This document shows positions 45,525 to 57,159 of a stretch of 64,000 nt of DNA, in pieces. The translations under genes were made by a program, and so were the position numbers. The notes below the pieces were generated by a model. The model saw only the letters and a program-made list of their open reading frames with translations. It did no database searches and had not been told where the DNA came from. How positions within the stretch are numbered: the stretch's first letter is position 1; each line of letters starts with the position of its first letter. Source of the DNA: Bettongia penicillata ogilbyi (taxonomy: Eukaryota; Chordata; Mammalia; Diprotodontia; Potoroidae); assembly GCA_023548195.1 (NCBI GenBank), contig JAJHZJ010000413.1, positions 16,341,941-16,405,940 of the forward strand, written 5' to 3'.

Positions 45525-46619
45525 ATGCCTAGAAAAGGGAAGAAAAATAAGACTACAGAGAGTTTTTTCGAACAGATGCAAATGATCCCAACTTTCGGAT
45601 CTGAGGAGGACATATTCTTGCCATCAGGGAAAGATGTGGTGGGTGGGGCCTCAGTACCCCAGACATCCTAGGCAGATGTTGGGTGGGCTCAGGCCTTGGA
45701 AGAGCTCAAAAAGAATTTTGAAAAGAAAGTTAGATAGGTGGAGGAAAAACTGGGAAGAGAAATGAGAGAGATGCAAGAAAAGTATGAAAATGAGTCAATA
45801 CCTTGGTAAAGGAGACCCAAAAAAATGCTGAAGAAAATAACACCTTGAAAAATAGGCTAGCTCAATTGGCAAAAGAGGTTCAAAAAGCCAATGAGGAGAA
45901 GAATGCTTTCAAAAGCAGAATGAGCCAAATGGAAAAAGAGGTTCAAAAGCTCACTGAAGATAATAGTTCTCTCAAAATTAGAATGGAACACATGGAGTCT
46001 AATGACTTTACAAGAAACCAAGAAATCACCAAACAAAACCAAAAGAATGAAAAAATGGAAGAGAATGTGAAATATCTCATGGGAAAAACAACTGACCTGG
46101 AAAATAGATCCAGGAGAGACAATTTAAAAATTATGGGACTACCTGAAAGCCATGATCAAAAAAAGAGCCTAGACATCTCTTTCATGAAATTATCGAGGAA
46201 AACTGCCCTGAGATTCTACAACCAGAGGGCAAAATAAGTATTGAAAGAATCCATCAATCACCACCTGAAAGAGATCCAAAAAGAGAAACTCCTAGGACAT
46301 TGTGGCCAAATTCCAGAACTCCCAGGTCAAGGAGATAATCTTACAAGCACCTAGAAAGAAACAATTCCAGTATTGTGGAAATAAAATCAGGATAACTCAA
46401 GATCTAGCAGCTTCTACATTAAGGGATGGAAGGGCGTGGAATAGGATATTCCAGAAGTCAAAGGAACTAGGACTCAAACCAAGAATCACCTACCCAGCTA
46501 AACTGAGTATAATACTTCAGGGGAAAATATGGTCTTTCAATGAAACAGAGGACTTTCAATCATTCTTGATGAAAAGACCAGAGCTGAAAAGAAAATTTGA
46601 CTTTCAAACACAAGAATGA
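45525..46619 (+). pseudogene. L1-type ORF1, copy C, two stops and three frameshifts
   Basis: From ATG 45525 the frame meets TAG at 45669 and TAG at 45735 (CAG to TAG). A base is lost near 45790-45800, another near 46175, and a further one or two near 46295. The last 105 codons (46302-46619) remain open and carry the intact C-terminal domain (RITQDLAASTLRD, PRITYPAKLS). Similarity to copy A is very high, so decay is recent relative to copies D and E. Confidence 0.85.
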
Positions 46620-46755
46620 GAAGAAACATGAAAAAGTAAACAGCAAAGAGAAGTCTTAAGGGACTTACCAGAAGTGAACTGTTTACTTTCCCATATGGAA
46701 AGACAATATTTGTAACTCTTAAAATTTTTCAGTATCTGGGTAGTTGGTGGGTCCA

Positions 46756-46811
46756 TACACACACATGTACATGCATGCATGCACACACACATACACACAT
46801 GCACACACATA
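46756..46811. repeat. CA/CATG-rich tract in 3' UTR of copy C
   Basis: Counterpart of the tracts in copies A and B. Confidence 0.85.
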
Positions 46812-47558
46812 CAGAGAGAGAGAGCAAAGATTGAATTGAATAGGATGGGACCATATCTTAAAATAAATTAAGGTAAATGGTGAGAGAGAAATGTAATGGG
46901 AGGAAAGAGGGTAAAATGGAAGGGGGTAACATATGTCATTTAAGAGGCAAGTAGGAAACTTTTAGTGGAGGGAAAAAGAGGAGAGCTGAGGGAAAAAAAA
47001 ACAAAAAAATCAAAAAAACAAGAAGTTTACCCTCATCACATATGACTAAAGGAAGGAATAAAATGTACACTCATTTTGGTATGAAAACCTATCTTACAGT
47101 ATAGGAAAGTGGGGGAGAAGGAGATAAGCAAGGGGGGGATGATGGAAGGGAGGGCAAAGGGAGGAGGGAGCAATTCGAAGTCAACACTTGGAGAGGGACA
47201 GGATCAAAAGACAGAAGAGAAACAATGAGGGGCAGAATAGGATGGAGGGTAATTCAGTTAGTCTTACACAACACGACTATCAGGAAAGTCATTTGCAAAA
47301 CTACACAGATATGGCCTATATTGAATTGCCTGCTGTCCCAAAGGGAATGGGTGGGGAGGGAGGGATGAGGAGAATTTGGAACTCAAAGTTTTAGGAACAA
47401 CTGTTTAGTATTGTTGTTGCTACTAGGAAAGAAGACATACAGTTAATGAGGAATAGAAAGTCATCTGGCCCTACAGGAGAAAAGAGAAAATGGAGATAAG
47501 AGAAGGGAGGGATGACAGAAGAGAGGGCAGATTGGAGATAGGGAAAATTAGATTGCTT

Positions 47559-47582
47559 GGGGTATTGGGGTGGGGGGAGGGG
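47559..47582 (+). promoter_or_regulatory. G-quadruplex-type motif near the 3' end of copy C
   Basis: Four runs of at least four G (GGGGTATTGGGGTGGGGGG then AGGGG) about 60 bp before the A-tail. G-runs at the same place remain in copies B (15199-15214), F (49449-49486) and, as C-runs, G (38152-38176). Similar motifs occur in other mammalian L1 3' UTRs. Confidence 0.6.
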
Positions 47583-47670
47583 ATAAAAGGGGAGAAAATT
47601 TGGAACCCAAAATTTTGTGAAAATGAATGTAAAAAGTTAAATAAATAAATAAATTAATTAAAAAAAAAAA

Positions 47671-47750
47671 TTCTTCAGCTATGAAATGGGGTAAATATAG
47701 TAGAATCTACTTGTTAGATCATCTAAGAATCAAATAAAATAATGGATGTA
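47671..47750 (+). repeat. 3'-transduced sequence (MIR-like) carried by copy C
   Basis: Between the element A-tail and the right TSD. Its text (TTCTTCAGCTATGAAATGGG, AAGAATCAAATAAAATAATG) looks like a MIR-type tail with AATAAA, then ends in a short A-run. It lies inside the TSDs, so it arrived with the element. Confidence 0.8.
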
Positions 47751-47768
47751 AAAAAAGGTTATTTTGGG
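47751..47768 (+). repeat. Right target-site duplication of copy C
   Basis: Exact copy of 44844-44861. Confidence 0.9.
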
Positions 47769-48080
47769 TTAAATTGTGAAGGATTTTGAAAATCAGAGGT
47801 GTTAATATTTGACTCTAGGAGTAACAAGCAACCACTTAAATAGGGGAGTATTATGATCAGACTAGCAATTTAGGTAAATCATTTTGGTGGTTTCTTGAAA
47901 GATGGATCGAATGTTGGAGAGACCTGAACAAGAGAGACTAAGAAGAGACTTCAATAGTCCAGATGAGAGGAAATGATAATCTGAGGAAGTATGATGTTTA
48001 TGTGAGTGAAGAGGACAGATTTCTTTTAATTAGTTGGTCTTCTGAGAATATATTGATGGAATGAAATTTTAATAGGTATT
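47769..48080 (+). repeat. Unnamed old repeat, right part
   Basis: AATTGTGAAGGATTTTGAAA, GGTGTTAATATTTGACTC, ATCATTTTGGTGGTTTCTTG, CTTCAATAGTCCAGATGAGA continue the repeat interrupted at 44843. The first part matches 19915-19975. Confidence 0.5.
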
Positions 48081-48420
48081 ATTTCTTTCTTTATTCTTTT
48101 CCCTTCATATCCTCAGTGAATGGCAGTGAGACACAAGATGAATGTAACTTTAAATACCACACCCAATTGTCCCTGGGAGCCTCACAGAGAGTAGAGAAAC
48201 ACTATGAAGAAACATAAGATTGGGTAATATACTTCATCAGGTTTTTAATCTAGTGAGGATTCTCATTTGGGTGGGAAATACAAGTTTTACATAACTTAGT
48301 GGGAGACAATGGAAATTAAAATCTTGAATCACTATGTCTAGATCTGAAGTCATGAACAAGATCCACTTGGAAAAAATAGCAATACTTTGTGTGTGTATGC
48401 ATGTGTATGTATGTGCGTGG

Positions 48421-49540
48421 TTATTCAATGAAATAGGTGACTTTCAAACATTCTGGCTGGAAAGACCAGAATATGAAATTTGACTTTCAAATACAAGAAT
48501 CAAGAGAAGCATGAAAAGCTAAACAGGAAAGAGAAATCAGAAGGGACTTATTAAAGTTTAACTATTTACATTCCTTCATGGAAAAATGTTTTTAACTCAT
48601 GAGACCTTTCTCCATATTAGGAGAGTTGCAGGATATATATATATCTGTATATAATACATATATATATATGTATATGTGTGTGTGTGCTTGTAGATAGAGG
48701 ACACAGGGTGATTTGAATATGAAGGGATGATATCTAAAAATAAAATTAAGGGATAAGAGAGGAATATATTGGGAGAAGGAGAAAGGGAAAGGTAGAATTC
48801 AGTAAATTATCTCATATAAAAGAGGCAAGAAAAAGTTTTTACGAAGGAGGAGAAGAGGGCAGGTGAGAGGGAATGAGTGAAGCTTACTGTCATTGAATTT
48901 GGCTTAAGGAGGGAATAAGATATACATTTAGTTTGCTATCTTACCCTACAGGAAGGTAGTGGGGAAGGGGATAAGAGGGTAGGGAATGATAGAAGGGAGG
49001 GCAAATGGGGAGAGAGGTTAGTCAGAAGCAAACACTTTTGAAAAGAGACAGGGTCAAAGAAAAAAATGGAATAAATAAGGGATAGGATGGAGGGAAATAT
49101 AGTTAGTCTCTCAAAACATTAATGTTTTGTAAGTATTTCACATAACTACACATGCATAACCTATATTGAATAATTGCCTTTACAATGAGGGTGAGCGGGG
49201 AGGGAAGATAGGAGAGAATTTAAAACTCAAAGTTTTAAAAAAAAATGTTAAAATTTGCTTTACATATAACTGGGAAATAAGATGTATAAATATTGGGTGT
49301 ATATATATATAGTATATATATTTATTATATATATATTATATATATCTGTCTTGCACTATAAGAAAATGAAAGAGAGAGGGATTGGAGGAGTTGTGAGGTA
49401 AAAAAAAGGCAAACTGAGGGAAAGGGTAATCAGGATGCATGTGATCTTGGGGTGGGGATGAGGGGAGAGATGGGGAGAAAATTTGGAACTTAATATCTTG
49501 TGGAAATAAATGTTGAAGATAATTGTTTTTTAAATGGGGG
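48421..49540 (+). mobile_element. HAL1-like copy F, 5'-truncated in ORF1
   Basis: Begins in the last codons of ORF1 (TTCAATGAAATAGGTGACTT, AATACAAGAATCAAGAGAAG) and runs through the full 3' UTR to GGGGAGAAAATTTGGAACTT and an A/T-rich end. It follows copy C's 3' UTR in order but is more diverged. TA-rich insertions are at 48633-48680 and 49300-49345. No clear TSD was found. Confidence 0.75.
49300..49345. repeat. (TA)n tract inside copy F
   Basis: TATATA runs with a few interruptions. Confidence 0.85.
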
Positions 49541-49731
49541 AAAAGATTTACATCAAAAAAGATGTGCTTAGACAGAAATAGATATCAAGAAATACAGTAA
49601 TTTAACTTCATATTACTCCTTTTTATGTATATTTCTAAATGGCAAAATAGCAAAAATTCCCCAGATCTGATATGAAAATTTCAACTTCATCTCATCCATT
49701 CTTTTTGTACCTCCAAATGAAAAAAATTCAT

Positions 49732-49736
<5 letters not shown>

Positions 49737-49808
<72 letters not shown>
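49737..49808. repeat. (CT)n microsatellite, about 36 units
   Basis: Uninterrupted CT run ending with a CTGTCT. Confidence 0.97.
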
Positions 49809-49813
<5 letters not shown>

Positions 49814-51626
49814 CCATGCTTATCACATTTCCTTGAAAACAGGAGACAAAAAGAATTTTGTTAAATTCCTTGGAATTTACATACATTATATGCTATATGT
49901 TAGATTGAAGCTCTTCTTGGTGTATAGTTTTACCTAATTGTGACCTAATAGTGAACACAAGCACACATAAACTTTTACACATTCATATTTAGATTATTTA
50001 AGTTTCATTTAGAAATCATAATAATTGGTTATCAATTTGAAATAACATTAATATATATTGAGTTATTTTTACTTATGGACATCAATGCTCTTTGAAGGTA
50101 CTTTTTCCCAATTATCTTCAAATTTCCATGTTATAAAGATTCTCATTTGAAAAAAAAAAAACTACCAATGGAAGATAAATATAAATCTTGAACACAAACT
50201 TTGGTCCTAAGTCATTACACTCCATGATTAGAATAAAATTGATCAGATTTAGTCATTTGATCATCCTATCTATCAGGTATTTGAAGATTTCTCATGATTT
50301 TCCACTCTAGAGAAATGGAATATTCTGCTTTCTGAAAACTATCATGAATATCTAGTCAGAGTATCAGCCAACAGTTTTTTTTCTTTGAATTCTTCATTCA
50401 CCCAAAAGTATGAAAAGCACAATGTTGTACTCTGGAAATTGATGGAGGGCTCAGTTTCAGTCTCTGAAAACAAGCCAAAGTCTAGTAGAGTACTAAATCT
50501 TTATCTAAATAGAATAGAATGTTGAACAAATTCTCATGCAAATAATCATGGTTTTCATATCTATTCTATCAAAAGTTCATTTAGGGATTATGATAATGAT
50601 ATTTGCTAATTTATACCAGTATTAGAATATTTGTCTTATTTCCTGTAAGGAACCCAGAATATTTATTACTCACATATTTGTAGAGGATTAAAATAAATAG
50701 AAATCATTGACCTGATTGACATATTTTAAACCAACTCTCACCTCTTCCCATGAGTAAGTCCTGAATTTATCTTCCTTGCAGTCCTTCAGAGGATGCCTGA
50801 TGATTCTGTAAAGTGTACTTGTCTTTGTATGTTCATTGTGTACTTGATCAGATTATTTCAGGGTATAATGAAAAATCAACAGAAAAATTCTTTTGAAGAA
50901 AGCACATAAGTTGATATCTAATAAAATGCAACTGGGTACTCATTCATATTTGCCAGTTCCTGTTGAACCAATGTTTCCCATAATTTGAGTGAGAACTTCT
51001 TCCTTCATATAGGGTCTTTTTGAGGGAACAGAGATTAAATTTCTTTAGAATTTCAGTAAATATATTGAAATTTAAATAATAAAATTTCAACATTTCTTAA
51101 TCTTATAAATGTGGAAAGATTTCATCCAATAGCATAGGAACCATTTCTGAAATTGATCAACCAGAATTTCAGAAGCCAAAATATTTAAATAAAAAGCCAT
51201 AAAGTTTTTATTTTAAATTTCTGTTTCTGATCATTCCATATTGAAGAGAATGCCAGACATTTAAGGTGTAACTATAGATAATACCACCTATTTAATATTT
51301 CATTTCTTTGATAAGAAACATCCTATATTGCATATCGTTATCTAACAATGTGAATTCTTACAATGGCAATAATACTGAATCATTAAAGGCCTACAACATT
51401 TATTTAAGCATTCATAGCTTTGAAAAAATATTGAACCTTTAAGATAATTTTTTTTTAAGTACCAACAATAAGAGTTGAAAGTACAAAAGAGATGCAAAGT
51501 TTTAAGGAAGTCATTCTATGAATTGCCTATTTAACAAACAGAAAAAAGAAGTCTTTTGGATTAACAGATGATAGTGATTAAAAGTCAAATCCATATTCTA
51601 GCTGAGACAAGATATATGGTAGGATC
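49809..51626. other. AT-rich, no recognised feature
   Basis: Nothing resembling a gene or repeat family that I can name. Confidence 0.4.
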
Positions 51627-51775
51627 ATAAGCTTTGGAGTGGGAAGGGACCTTAAAGATTATCTAGTTCCACTCCCTTATTTTATAGGAGAAGAAATTGA
51701 GGTCCAGAGATGTAAAATGACTTTTCAATTTTAAGAAGGTAGTAATAGGCACAACCAATATTTAAACTGGTTATT
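51627..51775 (-). repeat. MIR-like old SINE
   Basis: GGATCATAAGCTTTGGAGTG, GGGAAGGGACCTTAAAGATT, GAAATTGAGGTCCAGAGATG on the plus strand, in the order of a common mammalian old SINE. Confidence 0.45.
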
Positions 51776-51887
51776 CTCCAGTTATTGGAGAATAACCTGC
51801 TTACTTTGTGATGTAATCATTATTTGTCACTTGGAAAACAGCCCATCAGAGCAATTCTCTGCCAAGTTCAACTCAGTTTTGTTCACT

Positions 51888-53560
51888 ATGGAATCATAGG
51901 ACAATAGAAAATCAGTTAGAAGGGACCTCAATTACCATGTAGAAAAATCAATATCTGAAAAAGAATACCCACTAAGACACCAGAAAAGTGATCATCCATG
52001 GTATTTACTTGAATACCACTGTAAGGACTATAGCAACCTACAAATTCTACTATACTAAGAAAATCCAGAAAGTTCAAGAAAAACCTGTTATCCTATCAAA
52101 ATAAGAGCAATAGAAACTCCTCAAAGTCTCTTTTCCCATAGTCTAGTATTTTGGATACCTGCTAAGCTACCAATTTCCCACAGCTTAAGTAAGCACTAAT
52201 ATGGAAACTTTGACTTGCAACGTAGGTCCAAGATGGTCTGGCTCCTTTCTCCAATGCCTGGTCCTGTTTACAGAGATAAGAGCACCATAAGAACCCACCT
52301 TGGTTCCCCTACGTTGAATATCTAACTCCTTCTAGGATACCATAAGACCGTTCCTGTCCATCCTTTCTGACCACCTCTCCACCCTCCAGTATATGAGCAT
52401 CCCTCTCACTCTCCTAGCAATCCTTCCCCACTCTCATTAAGTTGGCTTGCTTCCCTTTTTCTCAGTTCACTCTTATCCTGTGCTGCATTTTGACTGGTGT
52501 TGTTTCTCCCAAGCACAGAAACTTTTCCGCTCAGAAACATGAACCCAAGATTATGACTAAAGATATTGTCAAGATGTTTTGTTGCTGTTGCTGCTGTTCA
52601 TTTGTTTGTTTTTAACTTAGGGAATCAAGAAAGCAAATACTGAATCAATGAGAGGGCCTACCTTTCTCTTTGGCACAAGGCCTCATCTATGACCAGAGGT
52701 TCTACCCTAACTACCAAGTCAGGCATATGGTCCACCTTCGTAGTAGATAAGTGAGAATACAATCTTTGCTTCTACCGGGACTTAGGGACTTCTAAACCTC
52801 CCAAGCCTGGACTAATACACCCACCACAGTGGAAGATCACATTGCTTTCTAAGGCAGTCTATTCACAGTTCTCATTATTAACAATTTCTTTCTGATATCA
52901 ATGAAAAATTTGCCCTTTTTATCTAACTTTCACCTATGTCTTCCATTTCTTTCCCTCATGACCAAATAGAACAAGTTGAATCCCTCTTCCACATTATATC
53001 TTTTCAGATGCTTGAAGATAGCTGTGTTTATCCCACCCTGAGTTCTCTCTCCTTCTAGCTAAATATCCTCAATTCATTCAGGAGATCCTTGCATGAAATG
53101 GACAAGAAACTTTGCACCATCTTAACTAGCTTCCTTCGGATGCTCTAGCTTATCAGTTTCCTCCCTGAAATGCTGTCCTTAGAAAGTAATTCAGTACTCC
53201 AAGTTGAATTCAATATATCAGGGAATACTAAAATAGAATCCTTTACTTGCTTCTAGATCATGTCTCTCACACTGTGAGCCCAAAATCACATCAGATATTT
53301 TTCCTGCCATGTCACAATATTCATTAATATTGAGCTTGAAGTCCCTCTCAAAACAAACTTCCAAATCATTTTAGATGAAATTTTAGATTTAGATGAAATA
53401 TGGCTACCCATCTTTCCCTTGAGAAGTCTATTTTTAATAAGAGCAAAAGATCTCATATTTATTCTTATTATTTTTCACCATATCAGGTTTGGCTCCATAT
53501 CGCACTCTGAATTTCTTTTCTAGAAAATTTTAACCTTAGACAAGATGACTTAAATCTGAA
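51888..53560 (-). mobile_element. CR1/L3-type LINE relic, interrupted
   Basis: The plus strand starts GGAATCATAGGACAATAGAA followed by GAAGGGACCTC, like the reverse of a CR1 3' end. From 52850 it shows ACCAAATAGAACAAGTTGAA, CTTGAAGATAGCTGTGTTTA, TCCAAGTTGAATTCAATATA, ATTGAGCTTGAAGTCCCTCT in the order of reverse CR1-clade sequence. The middle (about 51960-52840) is not recognised and may be a later insertion. Confidence 0.45.
51960..52840. other. Unassigned DNA inside the CR1-type relic
   Basis: Moderately GC-rich (for example CCTCTCCACCCTCCAGTATA). LTR-like in feel but without recognisable termini or TSD, so left unnamed. Confidence 0.3.
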
Positions 53561-53957
53561 ATCCTATGACTATATCCACTAAGCAGCAGGGGGTTTTCAG
53601 TGGCAAATATGATTTTAAAAGGTAATACATAAGCAGTGTGTTTTTAATTATCTAAAATTGTATTATTCAATGAAACAATCATAAAAAATATTTTAAGCAT
53701 ATCAAATAAATAAGTAAATTGAAGCAAAGGTATGGGGGATTACTTTGCATTCCTGAGGATAATAGTTAAAGCATTTCACAGGGTTCTGTTCTAGTAAAGG
53801 GGGTCCCTTTATCTGGCTTTCTCATAACTATGCAATCATAGATTAATTGCCCAAACTTACTCACTCCACATCTTTTTTTCCCCTTCTTTTATAATTTCTT
53901 CCCTTCTTTTGCTCTGTGCCTGTCTGTGTCTGTCTGTCTAAGTGAAAAAGAGCAGCA

Positions 53958-54183
53958 CATGGGGTTGTTGTCATTTGATCATTTTAGTTGTGTTCAACTC
54001 TTTGTGACCCTATTTGGGGTTTTTTTTGGCAAAGATACTGGGATTTGCTATTTTCTTCTCCCTTTCCTTTTACAGGGTAAAGTCAGTTGGCCATGGTCAC
54101 ATAGGCCTGATTTGAATGCATAAAAATGAGTCTTCTTGACTCTAGACCCAGAATTCCATCCACCACCACCTCACTGCCTGTAA
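53958..54183 (-). mobile_element. tRNA-derived SINE with BovB-type tail
   Basis: The plus strand begins GTTGTTGTCATTTGATCATT then AGTTGTGTTCAACTCTTTGT and GACCC, the reverse of the BovB-type 3' end. It continues through GGCAAAGATACTGGGATTTG and ends near the tRNA-like head (GAGTCTTCTTGACTCTAGAC). Second copy of the SINE at 4157-4388. Confidence 0.65.
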
Positions 54184-55937
54184 CATACAGGGTCCCTACT
54201 ACAAAGATCTGCAGGAGATTGATATTTGATGTACCTTCTGGGGAAGATGGGTAAATGCAAGAAGGACAATGAATCCAAGGCATGTAACAGTGAAGACATA
54301 ACAAAGTCAATAAATTCTTGCCAGGGTATGAATTTTATATCCTAGATTTTTGCATAAAAGAACACTCATATCTTTTGAAATTATTGGCTAGAAATTTAAG
54401 GATTTTCTGTTCATTTTTCTTTTTTTTAATTGAATTATTTCATTTGTTTTCAGTTCTCAACAACCACTTCCAGATATCTTAGATTTTTTTTCCACTCCCT
54501 CTCATTCATTCTCCTCTCCCTCCCAATTCCTCCTTGAGATGGTGTACAATCTTATATGGGTTCCACACATACATTCCTATTAAATGTATGTTGCATAGAA
54601 GAATTAAAATGAACGGGAGAAAACATAAAACAAAATATAATACAAAAGAAAATGGTCTGTTTCTATCTGTGATCCAATTTCATAGTTCTTTATCTGGATG
54701 TGGAAGGCATTTTGCCCAAGAGTCCATTGGAAATATTTTTTAAGTCCATGCATTTCAGTGAAGTACTAAGCCTACCAGAAAAATTCCTCTCACACTGTGG
54801 TTGTTGCTGTGTAAAATGTTTTCCAGGTTCTGCTCCTTTCACTCAGCATCAGTTCATATATGTCTTTCCAGGCTTCACTGAAGTCTTCCTGTTCATCACT
54901 TCTCATAGCACAATAGTATTCCATTACATTCATATACCATAAATTATTCAGCCATTCCTCAATTGATGGATATCCCCTTGATTTCCAGTTTTTGGTCAAC
55001 ACAAAGAGAGCTGCCATCAATACTTTTGTACATGTAAGATCCTTTACCATTTTTATGATCTCTTTGGAATAGAGTCCCAGAAGTAATATTGTTGGGTCAA
55101 AGGGTATGTACATTTTTATAACCCTTTGAATATACTTCCAAATTGCTCTCCATAATGGTTGGATCAGCTCACAACTTCACCATCAATGAATTTGTGTTCC
55201 AACTCTGCCATATATTCTCCAACATTTAACATCTTCCTGCTTTGTCTTGTTAGACAATCTGATAGGTGTGATGTGGTACTGCACAATTGTTTTGATTTGC
55301 ACCTCTCTAATCAATAGTGATTTAGAGCATCTTTTCATATGATTATAGATAGCTTTAATTTCTTTCTCTGAAAATTCCTTGTTCATGTCCTTTGATCATT
55401 TATTAGTTGGGAAGACATTTGTATTCTTGTACCTTTGACTCAGTTCTCTCTATATATATTAGAAAAAATGACTATCATGGACACTAGGTGCAAAAATCCT
55501 TTGACAGTTTTCTGCTTCCCCATTAATCTTGGCTGCATTGGGTTTGTTTGTGTAAAAACTTTTCAGTTTCATATAATCAAAACTATCCATTTTGCACTTT
55601 ATAATGCTTTCTATCTCTTGTTGTCATAAATTTCTCCATTCTCCATAAATCTGACAAATACACTATTCCTTGTTGCCTTAATTTGTTTATAGTATCAATC
55701 TTGATACCTAGATCCTGTATCCATTTGGACTTTATTCTTGTGTATAGTGTCAGACATTGGTCTATGCCCAGTTTCCACCACAGTGTTATCCAGTTTTCCC
55801 AGCAATTTTTGTCAAACAGTGAGTTCATATCCCAGAAGCTGGAGTCCTTGGGTTTATCAAACAGTAGATTGCTATATTTATTAACTACTGTGTCTTGAGT
55901 ACCTAACATATTCCGCTGGTCTACCCCTCTGTTTCTT

Positions 55938-56255
55938 GGGGCAGGTAGGTGGTGCAGTCGATGGAGTGCCAGTGCAGGAGTCAGAAGGAACTGAGTTCTA
56001 ATCTCACCTCAGACACTTGACACTCAATAGCTGTGTGACCATGGGCAAGTCACTTAACCCAATTGCCTCATCCTGGGTCATCTCTAATTATCCTGATGAA
56101 TATCTGGTCACTGGATACAGATAGCTCTGGAAGAGAAATGAGGCTGATGACCTACACAGCCCTCCCTCACTGAAAACAAAGTCAAGTGCAAGTCATGTCA
56201 TTATTTCTCTGATGGCATAGTCTTCTTAGGCAACAAAGGATGAACACACATGAAT
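55938..56255 (+). mobile_element. tRNA-derived SINE with RTE-type tail, nested in L1
   Basis: tRNA-like head (GGCAGGTAGGTGGTGCAGTC, GTGTGACCATGGGCAAGTCA), middle (CATCCTGGGTCATCTCTAAT, GGTCACTGGATACAGATAGC) and tail (CATAGTCTTCTTAGGCAACA, AAGGATGAACACAC). The tail resembles the RTE 3' end. Same family as 56811-57149. Confidence 0.75.
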
Positions 56256-56799
56256 AAGTAAATTAATTTAAGTAGAATTGTCATTTTTGTTATATTAGCT
56301 CAGCCTACCCATGAGCAACTGATGTTTTTCTACTTACTTAGATCTGACTTCTTTTTTTGCAAAAATTGTTTTGTAATTTTGTTCATATAGTCCCTGGGTT
56401 TGGTTTTGGCAGGTAGACTCTCAGATATTTTATAGTGTCTACCAATAGCTTTCAACGAGATTTCTCTTTCTATCTCTTACTGTTGGGCTTTGTAAGTAAT
56501 ATATAGAAATGAAGATGATTTATGTGGGTTTAGTTTGTAACCTGAAACTTTGCCAAAGTTCCTTATTATTTCAAGTAGTTTTTTACTTGATTCTTTGGGA
56601 TTCTCTAAGTATGTCAACATATCATCTGCAAAGAGTGATAATTTAGTTTCTTCTTTGCCTGTTCTAATTTCTTCAATTTCTTTTTCTTCTCCTGTTGCTA
56701 TAGCTAGCATTTCTAATACCATATTGAATAACAATGGTAATAATGGACATCCATGTTTCACCCCTCATCTTATTGGAAATGCATCTAGTTTGTCTCCAT

Positions 56800-56809
56800 T
56801 GCATATAAT
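56800..56809 (+). repeat. Left target-site duplication of SINE at 56811
   Basis: TGCATATAAT, repeated at 57150-57159. Confidence 0.75.
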
Positions 56810-56810
56810 A

Positions 56811-57149
56811 GGAAGCTAGGTAGTGCAGTGGATAGAGCACCAGTTCAGGAGTCAGGAAGACCTGAGTTCAAATCTCATCTTAGACACTTGACACTCACTA
56901 GCTCTGTGACCTTGGGTAAGTCACTTAACTCCAATTGCCTCATCCTGGGTCATTTCCAGTCATCCTGATGAATATCTGGTCACTGGATTCAGATGGCTCT
57001 GGAGGAGAAGAAGTGAGGCTGGTGACCTGCACAGCCCTCCTTCACTCAAAAACATTCAAGTGCAAATCATGTCATTATTTCTCTGGTGGCATGGTCTTCT
57101 TTGGCAATGAAGGACGAACATACACACACATACACACACACACACACAC
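56811..57149 (+). mobile_element. Full-length tRNA-derived SINE with RTE-type tail
   Basis: Head GGAAGCTAGGTAGTGCAGTG with tRNA-like A and B boxes (TAGTGCAGTGG; GAGTTCAAATC), middle GGTCACTGGATTCAGATGGC, tail GGTCTTCTTTGGCAATGAAG then GACGAACA, ending in a (CA)n run. Exact 10-bp TSD. It interrupts L1 ORF2 between the FADD segment and the SIDAEK segment. Confidence 0.85.
57118..57149. repeat. (CA)n SINE tail
   Basis: ACAC repeats that end the SINE, in place of a poly(A). Confidence 0.85.
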
Positions 57150-57159
57150 TGCATATAAT
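57150..57159 (+). repeat. Right target-site duplication of SINE at 56811
   Basis: TGCATATAAT, directly after the CA tail. Confidence 0.75.

Larger units (their letters stand above)
44862..47670 (+). mobile_element. ORF1-only L1 relative (HAL1-like), copy C, full length
   Basis: 5' UTR (44862-45524) starts GGGGCGGAGCCAAGATGGCG; ORF1 pseudogene 45525-46619; 3' UTR with a CA-rich tract (46756-46811), purine-rich G-run segments and a final GGAACCCAAAATTTTGTG block; then an A-rich tail (to 47670). It has no ORF2. It is very close to copy A over the whole alignable length. The element is followed by 80 bp of other DNA (47671-47750) before the second TSD. Confidence 0.9.
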
